A DNA stretch of 64,000 nucleotides from Ophiocordyceps camponoti-saundersi (nom. inval.). Taxonomy: Eukaryota > Ascomycota > Sordariomycetes > Hypocreales > Ophiocordycipitaceae. A program made the translations under genes and the position numbers. Location of the stretch: NCBI GenBank assembly GCA_003339415.1, contig PDHQ01000120.1, forward strand, positions 1 to 64,000, given 5' to 3'. The first letter of the stretch is position 1. Each line of letters begins with the position of its first letter. Positions 10,769-21,985 of this stretch are shown piece by piece. The notes under the pieces were generated by a model. That model made no database searches. It was not told the origin of the DNA and saw only the letters and a list, made by a program, of their open reading frames with translations.

Positions 10769-11500
10769 ATGGCTGAGGTGGACGAGGTTGTTTGGGACGA
10801 CTCAGTTCTCGTCGATTCCTGGACTGAGGCTCTGAACGAATATAAGGTATGAGCCACCCCTACAACTGTCGTGCCAAAAGCTCTACTCCATCTGACATTC
10901 TGTCACACTGAGTCAGAAATACCATAGTATCCACGCCCGTGGAGGCGGTATCAAAGACCTCGAGCATGAGAACACTCCCAAGTCCGTAGGCTCGCAGCCC
11001 ACGCGTGCCGCTTTAGCTCACACTCTACGCAGCGCCGAGATCACCTGCGAACCTAATGGTACAGCTGCAGGCGACAGAATTGCTCCAGAAATCCGAGAAG
11101 AGGGCGAGTGCCAAGAAGAAGAGGAAGAAGAGGGTGAAGTCATGTCAACGGGGGATAAACATCCGTCTTATGTTCGTGCAGCAGTCCCCAAGAGGGCATT
11201 AAGAAAAAACCCTAACGCTACCAAGGCTTCATCTGCCGGAGGCGACGATCTCCCATTTGGAGAGAACGGGATTCATCAGGGCTCGGCCCAAGTCCCAGCC
11301 CAGGCTGTTCTGGGATCGGGTGAGTTACGGCCTTAATCTTACTTTTGTTTGAGAAGATACTATTGAGAGAGGGTTTCCTTACTGACACGGTTGCAGTTGA
11401 AGATGGGAATCTCAAGAGACTACTCATGGCTTGGTACTACGCAGGTTACTACATGGGGCTCTACGAAGGACATCAGCAAGCGCAGCAGCCGCCACTGTGA
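10769..11500 (+). CDS. smn1: Survival motor neuron (SMN) homologue
   Basis: Three exons (10769-10846, 10917-11319, 11397-11500) give 194 residues. SMN with Gemin2 loads the Sm ring on spliceosomal snRNAs. Two diagnostic ends are present. The N-terminus has WDDSVLVDSWTEALNEYKKY, the Gemin2-binding helix. The C-terminus has LLMAWYYAGYYMGLYEG, the YG-box that drives SMN oligomerisation. The middle is acidic and low in complexity, with a Glu run (EEEEEEGE). I see no Tudor domain, as is usual in small fungal SMN proteins such as that of fission yeast. The phase-0 and phase-1 introns (70 and 77 bp) both restore conserved sequence across the junctions. Confidence 0.92.
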
Positions 11501-12929
11501 GCTAGGATCGGAAAATTTGGGAGGAGCATGACGAGCTCATGTTTTGGCCTTGACATGCTTGGCCGTGCGGGCCGTGATGGCCTGTTGTGTGCGACGCAGT
11601 GTGTTCCGTTCCCATACCGGATCATTGCCACCTTGCAGTGAAGATATCGCCTTCCATCCGTTGAGCGTGGAGTGAGGGAAGGAAGGGGAGGGGTGGGGGG
11701 CAAACAATGTCAACGCCAAATTCAGCAAAGAAGCCGGAAATTCGCTGTACCTGATGTCAAGGGTATGAAACGGCTGGCATTGTTTGCTGCCTATGCCCGG
11801 CTGCCATGAGGTCGGGAGACCCCAAGCCGGTGGTACATGGAAAGAAATTATGGTCTTATTGGGGCTTCTGGACCTATTCCGCAACGGGCCTCTGTGAGTA
11901 CGTCAAGAGTTGTCCGAGATGTCGTTGTTGCCTGGACAGTGCTTACCCGTAAGTTTAGACATGTTACAGTGTGGCAACCATTCGGCCGAGGCGCGAGCTC
12001 GTAGAGACGAGTCCAATTTCCTACAATGGCCTGACTTATCTGACTGGCGTTGCATTCTTTTGGTGACGACGGATGAGCAGCTACGTCTAGGCCAGATGAG
12101 TCTTGGGTGAGATCTGGTGTCGATTAGATGGCCCCGAAATCAGAGAGAAGCGATCAAAGAGTCAAGGCCAAGGTACCAGTCGATACTACCATGTTCTGCG
12201 AGAACCAGGGGACCTGTTTCATCTACCGTCTGAGCCAACAGGCTAGCATGCAGCCGTGGAGAAGTGCTCGGTCCCGGTGCCTCATGCACCGGCCGAGTGT
12301 CAGCGTAGGATGCGATGTGATTTCGACCATGTTACTGAATGATTACTACGCTATTAGTCGATCCTCTTTACAGCAGTTGGCTCGTGGCTGGCCGTTGTCA
12401 TTCACTGCTCTTTCTGAAGTTGAGGCAGGAATCTCATGAGCCCACGCCAGCAATGGCAAAGGTCAAAGCGCCCGCCTGACGAGGACAACTTCAAGTCCGC
12501 AATAAAATCTAGCAAGCACTTGATATACCATTCAGCATTCTGAGACGTGATCGACACGATACTTCGGGCTGTGCTGCACCACAAAAATAGATGCACCCCC
12601 CCTGACGACGATTGGCCTATCCCAACTACCGGCCTTGGGTGTAACACCTCCCTCCTCCTCCCCTGGGTTCGCTTCTAGCGCGGGTCTAGGGCAACGCTTT
12701 GGCCTATCTGTAATCTACTTACCTAGGTAGTCATTGGAGTTGAAGGTCAATCAACCAAGCAATCAATAGAGGCTTCCAGTCGAGATATCCAGTTGGGACC
12801 GCAACTCATCACCTCTACCGCGGGAGTACAGCAGACGAAGCCAGGGTCATCACGGATTGCGGAGATGCGGGCCTCTGACGGCAAGATCTCTATCCGGCCT
12901 CTACGCATTACAAGCTGAGTGCAAGGAAC

Positions 12930-12930
<1 letters not shown>

Positions 12931-13010
<80 letters not shown>
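12931..13010 (+). repeat. Poly(C) tract, 80 bases, ending at an assembly gap
   Basis: Uninterrupted C run directly followed by Ns. The true length is unknown because the assembly stops inside or at the end of the run. Confidence 0.9.
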
Positions 13011-13018
13011 NNNNNNNN
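13011..13018. other. Assembly gap (8 N)
   Basis: Eight undetermined bases follow the poly(C) tract. The small number suggests a placeholder or low-quality bases rather than a sized scaffold gap. Confidence 0.95.
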
Positions 13019-13107
13019 CATCGTTCTTTTTTTCTTTTTGTTGTGTTTTGTGCTTTTTCGCGTATTCTCGCATGTGCGCCCGACGGGAGACGGGGGGGGG
13101 AGGGAGA

Positions 13108-13131
13108 CCCCCCCCCCCCCCCCCCCCCCCC
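13108..13131 (+). repeat. Poly(C) tract, 24 bases, preceded by a G run
   Basis: A 24-base C run follows a 9-base G run at 13092-13100, about 90 bp beyond the gap. Confidence 0.9.
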
Positions 13132-13773
13132 GGGGTCTCTGAGCATCGGCTCTACTTCAGATGGGAGAAGTCTAGTCCCCCACATCATGCGGTGGACCTA
13201 GACGACTATTTTGACATTTTTCGAGGCGCTAGCAACTTCGGCATAGCTGGCCGCTCGGCCATCAAACAAGGCTTGGGACAAGCCTTGTTACAGAAGTGGG
13301 ATGCGATGGCGATAGGCTGAGGGCAGCAACTAGTCGGATACACTAGCAGCCGACAAGACAAGGCCGTTGTTGAGATACGGAGTCTCTGGGTCACAGTCCG
13401 TCAGGGGCTCAATGGGCCAACCTAATGATGGGCATTGCATGGCGAGGGGCAGGTTCGATCATACTGCTTGGATATAACCTTCGACTCTCCTGCAGCCACC
13501 TGACGGGGTGGCCGATGTTTTCCTTCCCTCAGGTGTTTTTCTGTCGGCTGTGGTTATCTGGTCCCTCTTTGTGTCTCTTTTATCATACTCTCTCCCTAAT
13601 TCTTTTCTTCTTGTTTCTTTGGTTTCCTTGTTTTCGAGACTTTTCTCTTCACGAGCAGGCCTCTATTTGCAACTCAACTCGAGGTTTCTTCCTACGACAA
13701 CACCTTTGACAGGATAAGGTCGAGGAAAAGAGGGGATCAACTCGTTTTGCCCCCACGCTCGAAGCGAGCAATC

Positions 13774-15373
13774 ATGAAGTTCTCAACCGCAGTGGCCGCG
13801 GCCCTGGCTCTAGCGCCCGAGTCTATGGCTCGACTCTACCCAGACCGTTTCCTCCGCAGGCGTGCTCTGCAACCGGCAGTACTGGGCTCTAACAACCCAG
13901 CTGTGCTCGCGGCTGCCAACCGTCAACAGGTACAGCAGGGCCGAGGTAGTGTGGCGTTGGTAGCAGGCTCCAACAACAATATCGGCGCCGTCGGACGGGC
14001 CGGACAAGTCGGCGTCGGACAAGTCGGCGTCAACGGGGGTCAAGCGACGGAGATTATAGTAGGCGGCGGCAACCAAGTGGCTGTGGGAGGAGCCGGATCG
14101 GCGCAGAACGTCATCATTATCTGGATGAACAACGGAGGCAACTCGCCAACGTCGACGATAAATCAGCAGGTGACGCCCACGGCCGGTGGCTCAAGCAATA
14201 ACAATGCCGCCAGAGCGCAACAGACGCAGACTATGACGCTTGGAGGCCCTGAAGGCAAGCAGTTTAAGCCCGACAAGCTGAATAACCTGAAGATGGGCGA
14301 CGTCGTCGTCATGGAGTTTCTGGGCGAGAAGCACAGCGCGGTACAGTCGACCTTTGACAAGCCGTGTGAGAAGATGGAGGGCGGTTTCGACACGGGATTG
14401 ATGGCCAATCCTAACAGCAGCATGGTGCCACCGCCTCGCGTTGCGATGCAAGTCATGACGGAGAAGCCTGTGTGTAAGTGACTACGAGATTCCACCCTTT
14501 TGCCTCCGCTTAGGCCACATTTTCTGACTTGTCTGAAAAAAAAGGGATGTACTGCTCGGCTCCTATGCACTGCAACATGAGCGGCATGACCGGGTCTTGG
14601 AACCCGACCGCTGAGAAGTCACAGGAGGAGTTTCAGCGGAAGGCTATTGAGTCCGGCGGTGGTGGCAACGGCACCGCTGCTGTTCCTGCTCCTGCTGCCG
14701 GCGGTGGTGCAGCTGAGGGCGGAGGCGCTGCCGAAGGAGGTGCCGCTGAGGGAGGTGCCGCTGAGGGTGGCGCCGCTGAGGGCGGCGCTGCTGAGGGCGG
14801 CTCCGAAAGTGGTAGTAAATCTGAAGGCGAGACCAGCTCCGGCTCTTTGACCACCAGCGCGAGGATCAGCACTCCCACCAACGCCTTTACCGGTTCTGCA
14901 GGGAACTCCTCGTCTGCGGAAAGAGGCGGGGCCGCAAGCGGCGAGACCGGCGAATCCACAAGCGGCGGAACCACCAGTGGCCAGACCGGCGAATCCACAA
15001 CCGGGGAGGCCGGCGGTAGCGCCTCGGAAGCCGGCACCAGCGGCGAAGGATCGGCATCTTCTTCCGGCAGCTCTCTTAGCAGCGGATCGTCAACTGTCAG
15101 CGCCAGCGGCTCATGCCCTTGCGTGGCTGCCTGCGGCGGCGAGGCCACGGCGACCGGAACGGGCACCATCGGTCCCGACGGATCATGCTCCTGTGCGGCG
15201 CTTTGCGAGGGTCCGGCCCTGGTGCAGGGCATGGCTACTGGTAAGCGGTCCTGATATATATATATATATAACATGATGAAAAAATTCAAGGTGAAAGCCA
15301 AAGACGCTGACTTTTTTTTTTCTTTCTCCCAGCTGCCAACGCTCCCGAAGTTCTTAGGCGACGACTCTTCTGA
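13774..15373 (+). CDS. Secreted cupredoxin-like protein with repeat-rich C-terminus
   Basis: Three exons (13774-14473, 14545-15240, 15333-15373) give 478 residues. The ATG at 13774 starts a signal peptide (MKFSTAVAAALALAPESMA). A Gly/Asn/Gln-rich segment follows. The cupredoxin-type domain spans roughly residues 165-295, with MGDVVVMEFLGEKHSAVQSTF, KPCEKMEGGFDTG and, across the first intron, VWMYCSAPMHC. This is the arrangement seen in fungal extracellular cupredoxins. H, C and H copper-ligand candidates are visible, though metal binding is inferred. Beyond it come repeated Ala-Glu-Gly units, then Ser/Gly/Thr-rich sequence and two matching Cys clusters (CPCVAAC and CSCAALC). The third exon was included because the second intron has GTAAGC, a CTGAC site and a strong pyrimidine tract; without it the protein ends at 15254. 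No clear GPI signal is seen. It probably acts at or outside the cell wall. Confidence 0.78.
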
Positions 15374-16027
15374 TGACGGGGATCGTTTCAACATTGTAGA
15401 TTCACTTCTTCACATGGGTTATTTATTTGCATCATCTCATCATGGTGGACGGAGATAACGGGGAGGGTTCAGGAGGGGAGTTGGGGGGGGGGGGACGGGA
15501 CAGGAGGGCGAAGAGCATTTCCGCGAGAGTTTGAAGTTGTGCGTGGGAAAAAACCGAGACAAAGTAAATAATTGAAGGTGCTCTTTTACCAGTTTGCCAT
15601 CCCTTGCAAGCTCGGTATGCTCGGTAGACGACCTGTGAGTGTTTCATGGGTGTATGGCACGAGGAGGCAAGTTCATGAGCGTGGTGAATTAGTAAATCGT
15701 GATGACTCTTCCGCACTCCCGAGCACGCTCTCCCGGAGACTAGGCAGACAAACAGACAGACGCACGCACGCCTACTCACAAACACACACATCCGCTTTGT
15801 CTCTCTCCATCTCTCTTCCCTCTCTCGGCCACAATCACACAAACTCAACCAAAGCTCCTCCTTCGCCAGGGCTGTCCTGAAAGAGATCGATATATTGCAC
15901 CTTTCCGTCGACTTGCCAAATTACCCATCGCAGGGCCCGGGTGCTTTACAGAAGCAGGGGCTGAAAGCAGTCGAGAAAAAAACTGGTCGCTTCGTAACGA
16001 TTCACGTAATTTTTTTTCACCTCTGGG
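15374..16027. other. Intergenic between convergent genes
   Basis: About 650 bp lying between the 3' ends of the cupredoxin gene and the SERF gene. It contains a G run of about 12 bases near 15483 and CT/CA-rich simple sequence at about 15750-15850. No supported gene. Confidence 0.5.
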
Positions 16028-16418
16028 CTATTTCTTGCCAGAGGACGCCTCGGCCTTTTTCGCCTCAGCTAGAATAATCGAGTCAGCGGGCGGGCAAGAC
16101 TTTGAAGAAAAGGGACAGATCAGAAGGGCTAAATCGTTCGTACCGGCAGCCTGCTTCTGGCGCATGATGTCAGCGGCCTGCTCTTTGGCGCGCTGCATCT
16201 CGGTGCCGCTCATGTTATTTCCCTTTTTCTGTTTTCGGGGCGTCAGTCGAGGCTTATTTCTTGACGTTGCATGGTGGCGCTCGCGCGCGCGCGCGAATGA
16301 GGAGAGGATGGATGTGTGGAAAGGGGGAGGGGGGTAAAGGCGGCTATTTGATTACCAGGGCGGCCTGCTTCTTGAGGTTCGCCTCGCGGGACTTTTCGCG
16401 CTGATTACCGCGAGCCAT
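16028..16418 (-). CDS. Small EDRK-rich factor (SERF/4F5 family) protein
   Basis: Three exons (16356-16418, 16144-16228, 16028-16068) give 62 residues. The N-terminus MARGNQREKSREANLKKQAA is the 4F5 signature. It continues across the first intron as KKGNNMSGTEMQRAKEQAADIM and ends in a Lys/Ala/Glu-rich tail. Family members are small, highly charged, disordered proteins; the human and worm homologues (SERF/MOAG-4) modify amyloid aggregation, and the fungal role is unknown. All junctions are phase-consistent: a 127-bp first intron and a 75-bp second intron. The gene is easy to miss because no exon exceeds 30 codons. Confidence 0.85.
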
Positions 16419-17964
16419 GGCTTGCAGGAGATGTGCGTGTGAGCGTGTGTGTGTGCGCGTGTATGTGCACGCGTGTATTTCCCCTCTTGTCGCTCGAGCC
16501 GAGGTAGCAAGATGACGCGAAGCCCTCTTCGTGGCTTTCCTTATCTCGATCGAGATGCGGGTAACGAGGTCTTTGGCTTGGGTCGGAAACGCGCGTTGAT
16601 TCCAGGAGGATTGAAGGGTTGACGTTGACGCTGTGCTTTTGCAGTGTGGGGAAGGCGGCCAATGGGGTGGCGGCGGAGGCACTCCGGATCGTCCACTGTC
16701 TCAGCTGATTGAAGAAGGGACGGGCATCTTCTTTAGTGTGGATATCGTATTGAGGTTTGTTAGTAAATACTTCGGTAACTATCGTCAGAGGCGAAGGAAG
16801 TCAAAGGAGATTTGAAGTTAAATTAACTGTGAAATAATTAGACTAACAAGACGCGGTGATGACGGACACCGGGACAATCTCGTTCTCTGCCTGACAAAGC
16901 ATGAAGCCATCGTAAACGGAACAAAGGATGCTGAAGAAGTCGTTGTCGTCGTTGTCGTTGTCGTCGTCGCTTTCTTCTCATTACATAATCCACAAATCCC
17001 AGTATAACGGAGCTGCTCAACTGCAATCTCGGCACGACCCTTTTTCGCCCCCTTTTCTCCTCCTTTTTTTCTCCTTAAGTCGTTGACAAGGGGCGCAAAC
17101 ACGTCCAAACAAGCCTGTCAGTGCCGCGCGTCAAAGTGGTCCTTCGTCGTCGAGGTCGCAGCGGGCCTCGTCTTTGCTAATTTTCCTTTGCCGCCCATCC
17201 GCTGCAGACAGCCGCGTTGGTCGCTGAAACTCACCAGCCAGCCAGGCAAGGCAGACTGACTTACAGACGAGTCATCCTCCGGCGGCCGACCTACCCCGGT
17301 CTGCCTTTATGCGCCCGCCGACCTTCGTCCGTAGACTGCTGCTTCTTCCTCTGCCCCTTCCACCCCCCGCTCTTCCCTCCCACCCCGGGCTGCCATGAAA
17401 CCCATCCTGCGGCCTCTACATCCTGGGCGCTAAATGGTTGGCAGGCTGGTTGCCTCGTTGGAGTGCCTTGCGCCGTCTGCTTCTGGCTTTTTTCCCCCTC
17501 TGTCGTGACAGGGATGGGTTTGTCTTGTTTGTCGCTCCGATGTAGGTATTAAAGGGAAGGGTCCTTGTCAGCGGCCTGTTCAGTGAATGACTTGTTGGTT
17601 TGGCTCTCTATTCATCGCCTCGGACAATGGCCTAGAGCGGCGGCCATAGACCGTCGTGGTGCTTCTTCTACTTAATACTATTGTTCTCGTTTTCCATCTT
17701 ATTTTTCTCTCCTCTCATCCCCGTCACGGTCAACATCGTCGTTGCCCATCTCGTTCACGATTATTTCTCTTCTTTCCGTTTCTCTCTCGTGGACTGGATC
17801 CCCCTCTCTCTTGATTCAAGTTCTTCAAACTGCTGGCCAGAGCTTATCCCATCAACCGACTCTTACGATCTGCATGAGCTGCCAGTAACCGCAGCTCTGT
17901 CCTTGCCGACGACAGACCCCTGCAGTTGCAAGCTACTTCATCCCAGGAAGAAAGGAAGAAAGCC
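16419..17964. other. Intergenic and leader region, simple-sequence rich
   Basis: 1.5 kb without a supported gene between divergent genes. It holds GT/CA-type simple sequence near 16435-16475 and a GTC/GTT triplet microsatellite at about 16936-16975. A strongly CT-rich stretch at 17680-17800 is the likely 5' leader of the downstream membrane-protein gene. Confidence 0.5.
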
Positions 17965-18771
17965 ATGTTCGAGGTGGACGCGGGCTCCCTTCGGGGTGCC
18001 GGAATGGTGGTGCTCCAGATGATGCGTGCTTGCACCGTCATCACGCTGGCCGCTGTCGCTGCCTCGTGCTGGATCTTCATCATCATGGTGGACAAGGAGC
18101 GAAACTATTTCGTTTTCGAATGCGCCACCCATTTCTTCAGGTTCACACTCTGTCTCGTCCTAATCGTCTCCGAGTTCCCTGTCATCAAGCTTGTCAAGGG
18201 CTACTTCCGCCGCAACTGGCCCGTCCTCTCGGATCAACATGGCCTCGTCTGGCTCGGCATCTTCATGGTTCTCATCGGCTGTGACATGTTCGGCAACCTC
18301 AACCGCAGTGCCTACGACGCCGACAACCTGGGACCGCATTATTCGCAGCTCATTCTTGCCTCCTCCGTTCTTGCCATCGTCTTTGGCGGGCTCAACATCA
18401 TCTGCTCCTTCATTTGGCGCGACGCCAGTGACGGCATCACCTGCCGCGACGTCCGGTCCAACGGCTCGCTCGCGGAACGCCGTCAATCGCTGCCCGACTA
18501 CGCCTCGGCGACGTATTCCAAAGCGTCATCAGTGGGAAGCAAGGGCAAGAGCTCCAAAGCCTTCATGTCATCGTTCTGGAACAGGAAGAAGGAGGAAAAG
18601 TCTCGGCCCGTCATCAGCGGACCGATCCACGACATGGAGCACGGAGGGAGCCAAGATGACGACCGGCGCAGCCCAATCGTACCGGGGCTCAAGCGCCCCA
18701 ACACTGCCCTCCACCCGATGCACGCCCACCGCAGCAGCATATATTCTGAGGCTCACATGTCGCGCTTCTGA
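17965..18771 (+). CDS. Four-helix membrane protein, DUF7598-like
   Basis: Single exon of 268 residues. Four hydrophobic segments lie at about residues 23-42, 56-75, 94-112 and 129-150. The pattern NWPVLSDQHGLVWLGIFMVLIGCDMFGNLN, read in two parts around residue 100, and the loop ending IICSFIWRD resemble the fungal DUF7598 family as I remember it. A long hydrophilic Ser/Arg-rich tail of about 115 residues follows and is probably cytosolic. The start at 17965 was chosen as the first ATG in the frame. Upstream frame remains open but lacks ATG. No function is known for this family. Confidence 0.72.
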   Translation: MFEVDAGSLRGAGMVVLQMMRACTVITLAAVAASCWIFIIMVDKERNYFVFECATHFFRFTLCLVLIVSEFPVIKLVKGYFRRNWPVLSDQHGLVWLGIFMVLIGCDMFGNLNRSAYDADNLGPHYSQLILASSVLAIVFGGLNIICSFIWRDASDGITCRDVRSNGSLAERRQSLPDYASATYSKASSVGSKGKSSKAFMSSFWNRKKEEKSRPVISGPIHDMEHGGSQDDDRRSPIVPGLKRPNTALHPMHAHRSSIYSEAHMSRF

Positions 18772-19780
18772 GCGATGGTCAACAAGGGCGGGTTATTTTT
18801 GCTTAGCGATGGCGAACAAGGGCGTTATGGACGCTCGCACAAGCTCTCTTTAGGACACCGCAAGTTAGAAACTTCTTTATCTTTCCTTAGAGATACACAA
18901 ATAAGGACACCTGACTCAGTGTTTGCATCTGTTTTCATGTATCAGTAGAAGAAAGGCAGGATCTTCAGTTGAAGAGCGAGAAAAGTGGCGCTGGCGAAAA
19001 TACCATGCTCCTAGGGCCCCAGCCATGCCAGCCCCAGCCACAGCTGATCATCTCCACGTGATACTCCATGATCACGTGAAGATTACCCGTCCAACAACGC
19101 GGCAACGTCTCTCTCCTCTCCTCCTCTCTTCTCTTCCTCACACACACTCCATACATAATAACCTCTCTCCCATCTTCGGCCTTTTCTCCATCCTCATTGT
19201 CTGTCACCTCGAATTACTCACCCACAAACAGCTCGTCGGACCTTTGTCGTCTGCTCGCGCGCAGAGCCACGTCGTACCCGCTGCTGCCCTTTGTCGGCCG
19301 TAGCCTCTAGCACCTCGACCAGTTCAACCTTCGCACGCTTCACCATCAAGTGTTCCTCGTAGGGAGCGCCATCCCGTCCTCTCTTCTCGTTCTCGCGCTT
19401 AGTGTTTCTGCGCCTCGAAGCTCTTCTCATGATGTCCGTTTCGGCTCGGTCAGGGATCTGAAGGGTTGTCCAGGGAAATACTTTCTCTTTTTTTTTTCCA
19501 TTTTTCTTTGCGGCGGTTGGCTCTAGATTTGGGGGGAAGAGACCAGCGATCGCGTCTCTTGGAATAAATCTGAACCTGATCCGCTTTGAAGCACTCTTCA
19601 CTCTTTCTCTCTCTGTTGTTCGCTTCTGTTCCTGTCCTGACATCTGACTCGGAGACTTGACTGCTTGAGCCACTCTGTCATCACCGACAACGTTTAACGA
19701 TTTAAAAAAAAACCTTTCCCCTGCATCTAAAGGCAGCTGCATTCTAATTACCACCCCCTCTTCAGATCCATTTCATCATT
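18772..19780. other. Intergenic region with paired CACGTG boxes; PCF11 promoter
   Basis: 1.0 kb without a supported gene. Two CACGTG cores lie at 19055-19060 and 19073-19078, and CT-rich sequence runs at about 19105-19190. A 178-codon minus-strand frame at 19218-19754 has no recognisable domain and low-complexity Lys/Arg content, so I did not call it. The region should include the PCF11 promoter and leader. Confidence 0.5.
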
Positions 19781-21985
19781 ATGGCTTCGGATGCGGAGGA
19801 GGTAGCCGAGGACTATCGGCACGCGCTCGAGGACTTGTCTTCCAATATGCGCTTCGAGATCAGCAACTTGACAGTCATCGCGAGAGAAAACACGGAACAT
19901 GCACTGGCCATCGCCCAAGTTCTCCAGCAGCACATTCTCAAGGCAGGCTGATTTCTCCTCTTGACCGTAGTCGGAAACAAAAGCTGATACAAAAAACTGA
20001 AATAGGCTCCCCCAAGCAAGAAGCTGCCCGCCCTCTATGTCCTGGATTCGATTGTCAAGAACGTCGGGACGCCCTACACGCTGTACTTTGGCCGGCATCT
20101 GTTCAAGACTTTTATGGAGTCTTACGCCGTTGTCGATCATAACGTGCGTCGGAAAATGGAAGAGATGCTGAGGACCTGGAAGGACCCTGTACCCGGATCC
20201 ATGGATACGCGACCTGTCTTCTCCCACGAGCTGGTACGACCGATCGAGAACGCGCTCATCAAGGCCCGGGCCGTTTTGATGCCACAACAGCCGGGACCCA
20301 TTCCCGGTCGACCTCGCTCGGCCATGCTCCCGCGGAGGGACACGCCAACGCCACCTACAGCGCCGGTCCCTGGGCAAGCCTATGCGCATCCCAACGGCGC
20401 CCGTCCCGGAGAGCTGGCCGCCCTCTCTTCCTTGGGAGCGCAACAGCCGGCCCGGCAGTTTGTCGACAACGGCTCGGCGTCGGTCTTTTCGCCGGCGATG
20501 TTTGCGCAATATTCCCAGCACGCGTCGCTGCCCTTCCAGCCCGGACCATACGGGGGGATAAGCGTAGAATCGTTGAACAATGACATTCAGGACTTGATTG
20601 TCGCGATGAAGGCCGAGTTCTCGCACAATCCGCATGATGCTAGTGTTCAGAACAGGTTAAGGGCACTGCTGGATCTACAGGGAGTTGTGCAGCGCGCAAG
20701 CCTTCCCCCGGATCAGCTCGAGCTCATTAAAAACAAAGTAACTGAACTTGCTGCCGTGACAATGAGGCCCTCGTCGGCGCAGAACGTTGCTCATAAGCCA
20801 GCGCTCGTACCGCAACTACAGGCACTCGCGTCATCTCCGCAACCCGTATCTTCCACCTCGGCTCAGGCTCCGTTGAGCCAGGCGCCGGTGACATTGGACT
20901 CTCTGCTGGGTCCGGGGGCACTGGCAACGCTAATGGCGAGACAGTCGACGGCGACGGCAACGGCCACGACGCCAACGCCGACCCAGAACTCACAACCGTA
21001 CCAGGCCCCCATGTCGACAGAGCGGCCCAAGACTGGGGGAGCTCCTCCCATCAACCCCCTTGACCTGCTGGGTCAGCTTCGACAGGCGGGGATGCTTCCG
21101 CCGGCGAACGCGGGTGTAGGAGGCCAGCGTCCGCCGCCTCCATCGATGCTGCCTCTCAACACTGCCAGTCTCATTTCATCGGCCAAAGTGGCGGCGGCGC
21201 AGGGTATTAATCAGACGTTGGATTCGGTAGCTCTGAAGCGGCGGTAAGTCTTTTTTTTTTCTTTCTCTACCATCTCCGGGGTGATGCAGCCCAGATTGCG
21301 GACTGACGTTAGCGGTCAAGATTCAATCCGGAGTCCGTCGCCGCCCTCTACGACGAGCTGGGTCCGCCCTGCAGGCAGTGCGGGAGGCGGTTCCGGACGG
21401 ACGAGGAAGGGAAGAAGAAGAAGACGAGCCACATGGACTGGCACTTCCGCGTGCACCAGCGGAGTAACGAGGCGGAGAAGAGAGGCACGCACCGCAGCTG
21501 GTACGTAGATCAACAGGTATGTTTACAGCTCTCCTACGAGTAGACACATGCGTTGTATGTGTGTGTGCATGACGGCTCCTTGCTTATGCGTGAACCTACA
21601 GGATTGGGTGAGATGTCGCGAGGCGGTGGACTCGGATCACATCGCCGCGCCGGAGGAGACTTCCAAGGAGGCGACGCAGACGGAAAAGGGGCCGAGTTTC
21701 ATAGCGGTTCCCGAAGCCGGCAGCGGGGTGCACAACGTGTGTCCCATATGCCAGGAGAAGTTCGAGAACAAGTGGCTGGACACGGCGCAGGAATGGGTGT
21801 GGCTGGAAGCGGTGCTTGTGGGAAACAGGGCGTATCACGAGTCGTGCCACGCGGAGGCTACGAGGGACCGGGAAGGGACGCCGGTCCTGTCGAGGAGGAC
21901 TCCCGAGCAGGTATTTCTGGGGAAGCGAAAGGCGGAGACGAGCATCTCGTCGCCCAAAGTGCGGGCGATGAAGACGTCTGCTTGA
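19781..21985 (+). CDS. PCF11: Pcf11, mRNA cleavage factor subunit with CTD-interaction domain
   Basis: Four exons (19781-19942, 20006-21243, 21321-21516, 21602-21985) give 659 residues. Pcf11 is a subunit of cleavage factor IA and couples polyadenylation to RNA polymerase II termination. The CID covers about residues 1-140, with APPSKKLPALYVLDSIVKN and GTPYTLYFGRHLFKTFMESY. A long Pro/Gln/Ser-rich middle follows. The C-terminus has two Cys/His elements: CRQCGRRF followed by HMDWHFRVHQR, and CPICQEKF followed by an acidic WLDTAQEWVW stretch and YHESCH, matching the zinc fingers that flank the Clp1-binding region. The first intron uses a GC donor (19943-19944), the only choice that keeps the CID intact; GCAGGC is followed by an in-frame stop. 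Other introns are GT-AG. Confidence 0.93.

Larger units (their letters stand above)
11501..13773. other. Long intergenic region with assembly gap and poly(C) tracts
   Basis: About 2.3 kb without a supported gene. It contains an 80-base poly(C) tract abutting an 8-N gap, then a 9-base G run at 13092-13100 and a 24-base C run at 13108-13131. A palindrome TACCTAGGTA lies at 12720-12729. Short frames at 11537-11884 and around 12402-12647 have no recognisable domain. The CT-rich stretch at 13530-13720 is probably the leader of the next gene. Confidence 0.55.

Noticed and set aside
12747..13320. Frames with poly-Pro or poly-Gly and X residues
   Set aside because: Translations of poly(C)/poly(G) tracts and an N gap.
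13440..13470. GGTTCGATC resembling a tRNA B box
   Set aside because: No acceptor stem, anticodon arm or A box could be fitted around it.
14633..15394. 253-codon minus-strand frame
   Set aside because: Antisense to the cupredoxin gene; its Pro/Ala repeats mirror the Ala-Glu-Gly units.
16818..17108. 96-codon minus-strand frame with a Thr run and CxxC
   Set aside because: The Thr run comes from a GTC/GTT microsatellite and the rest has no family resemblance.
19218..19754. 178-codon minus-strand frame before PCF11
   Set aside because: Low-complexity Lys/Arg content and CT-rich underlying DNA; better explained as PCF11 leader.
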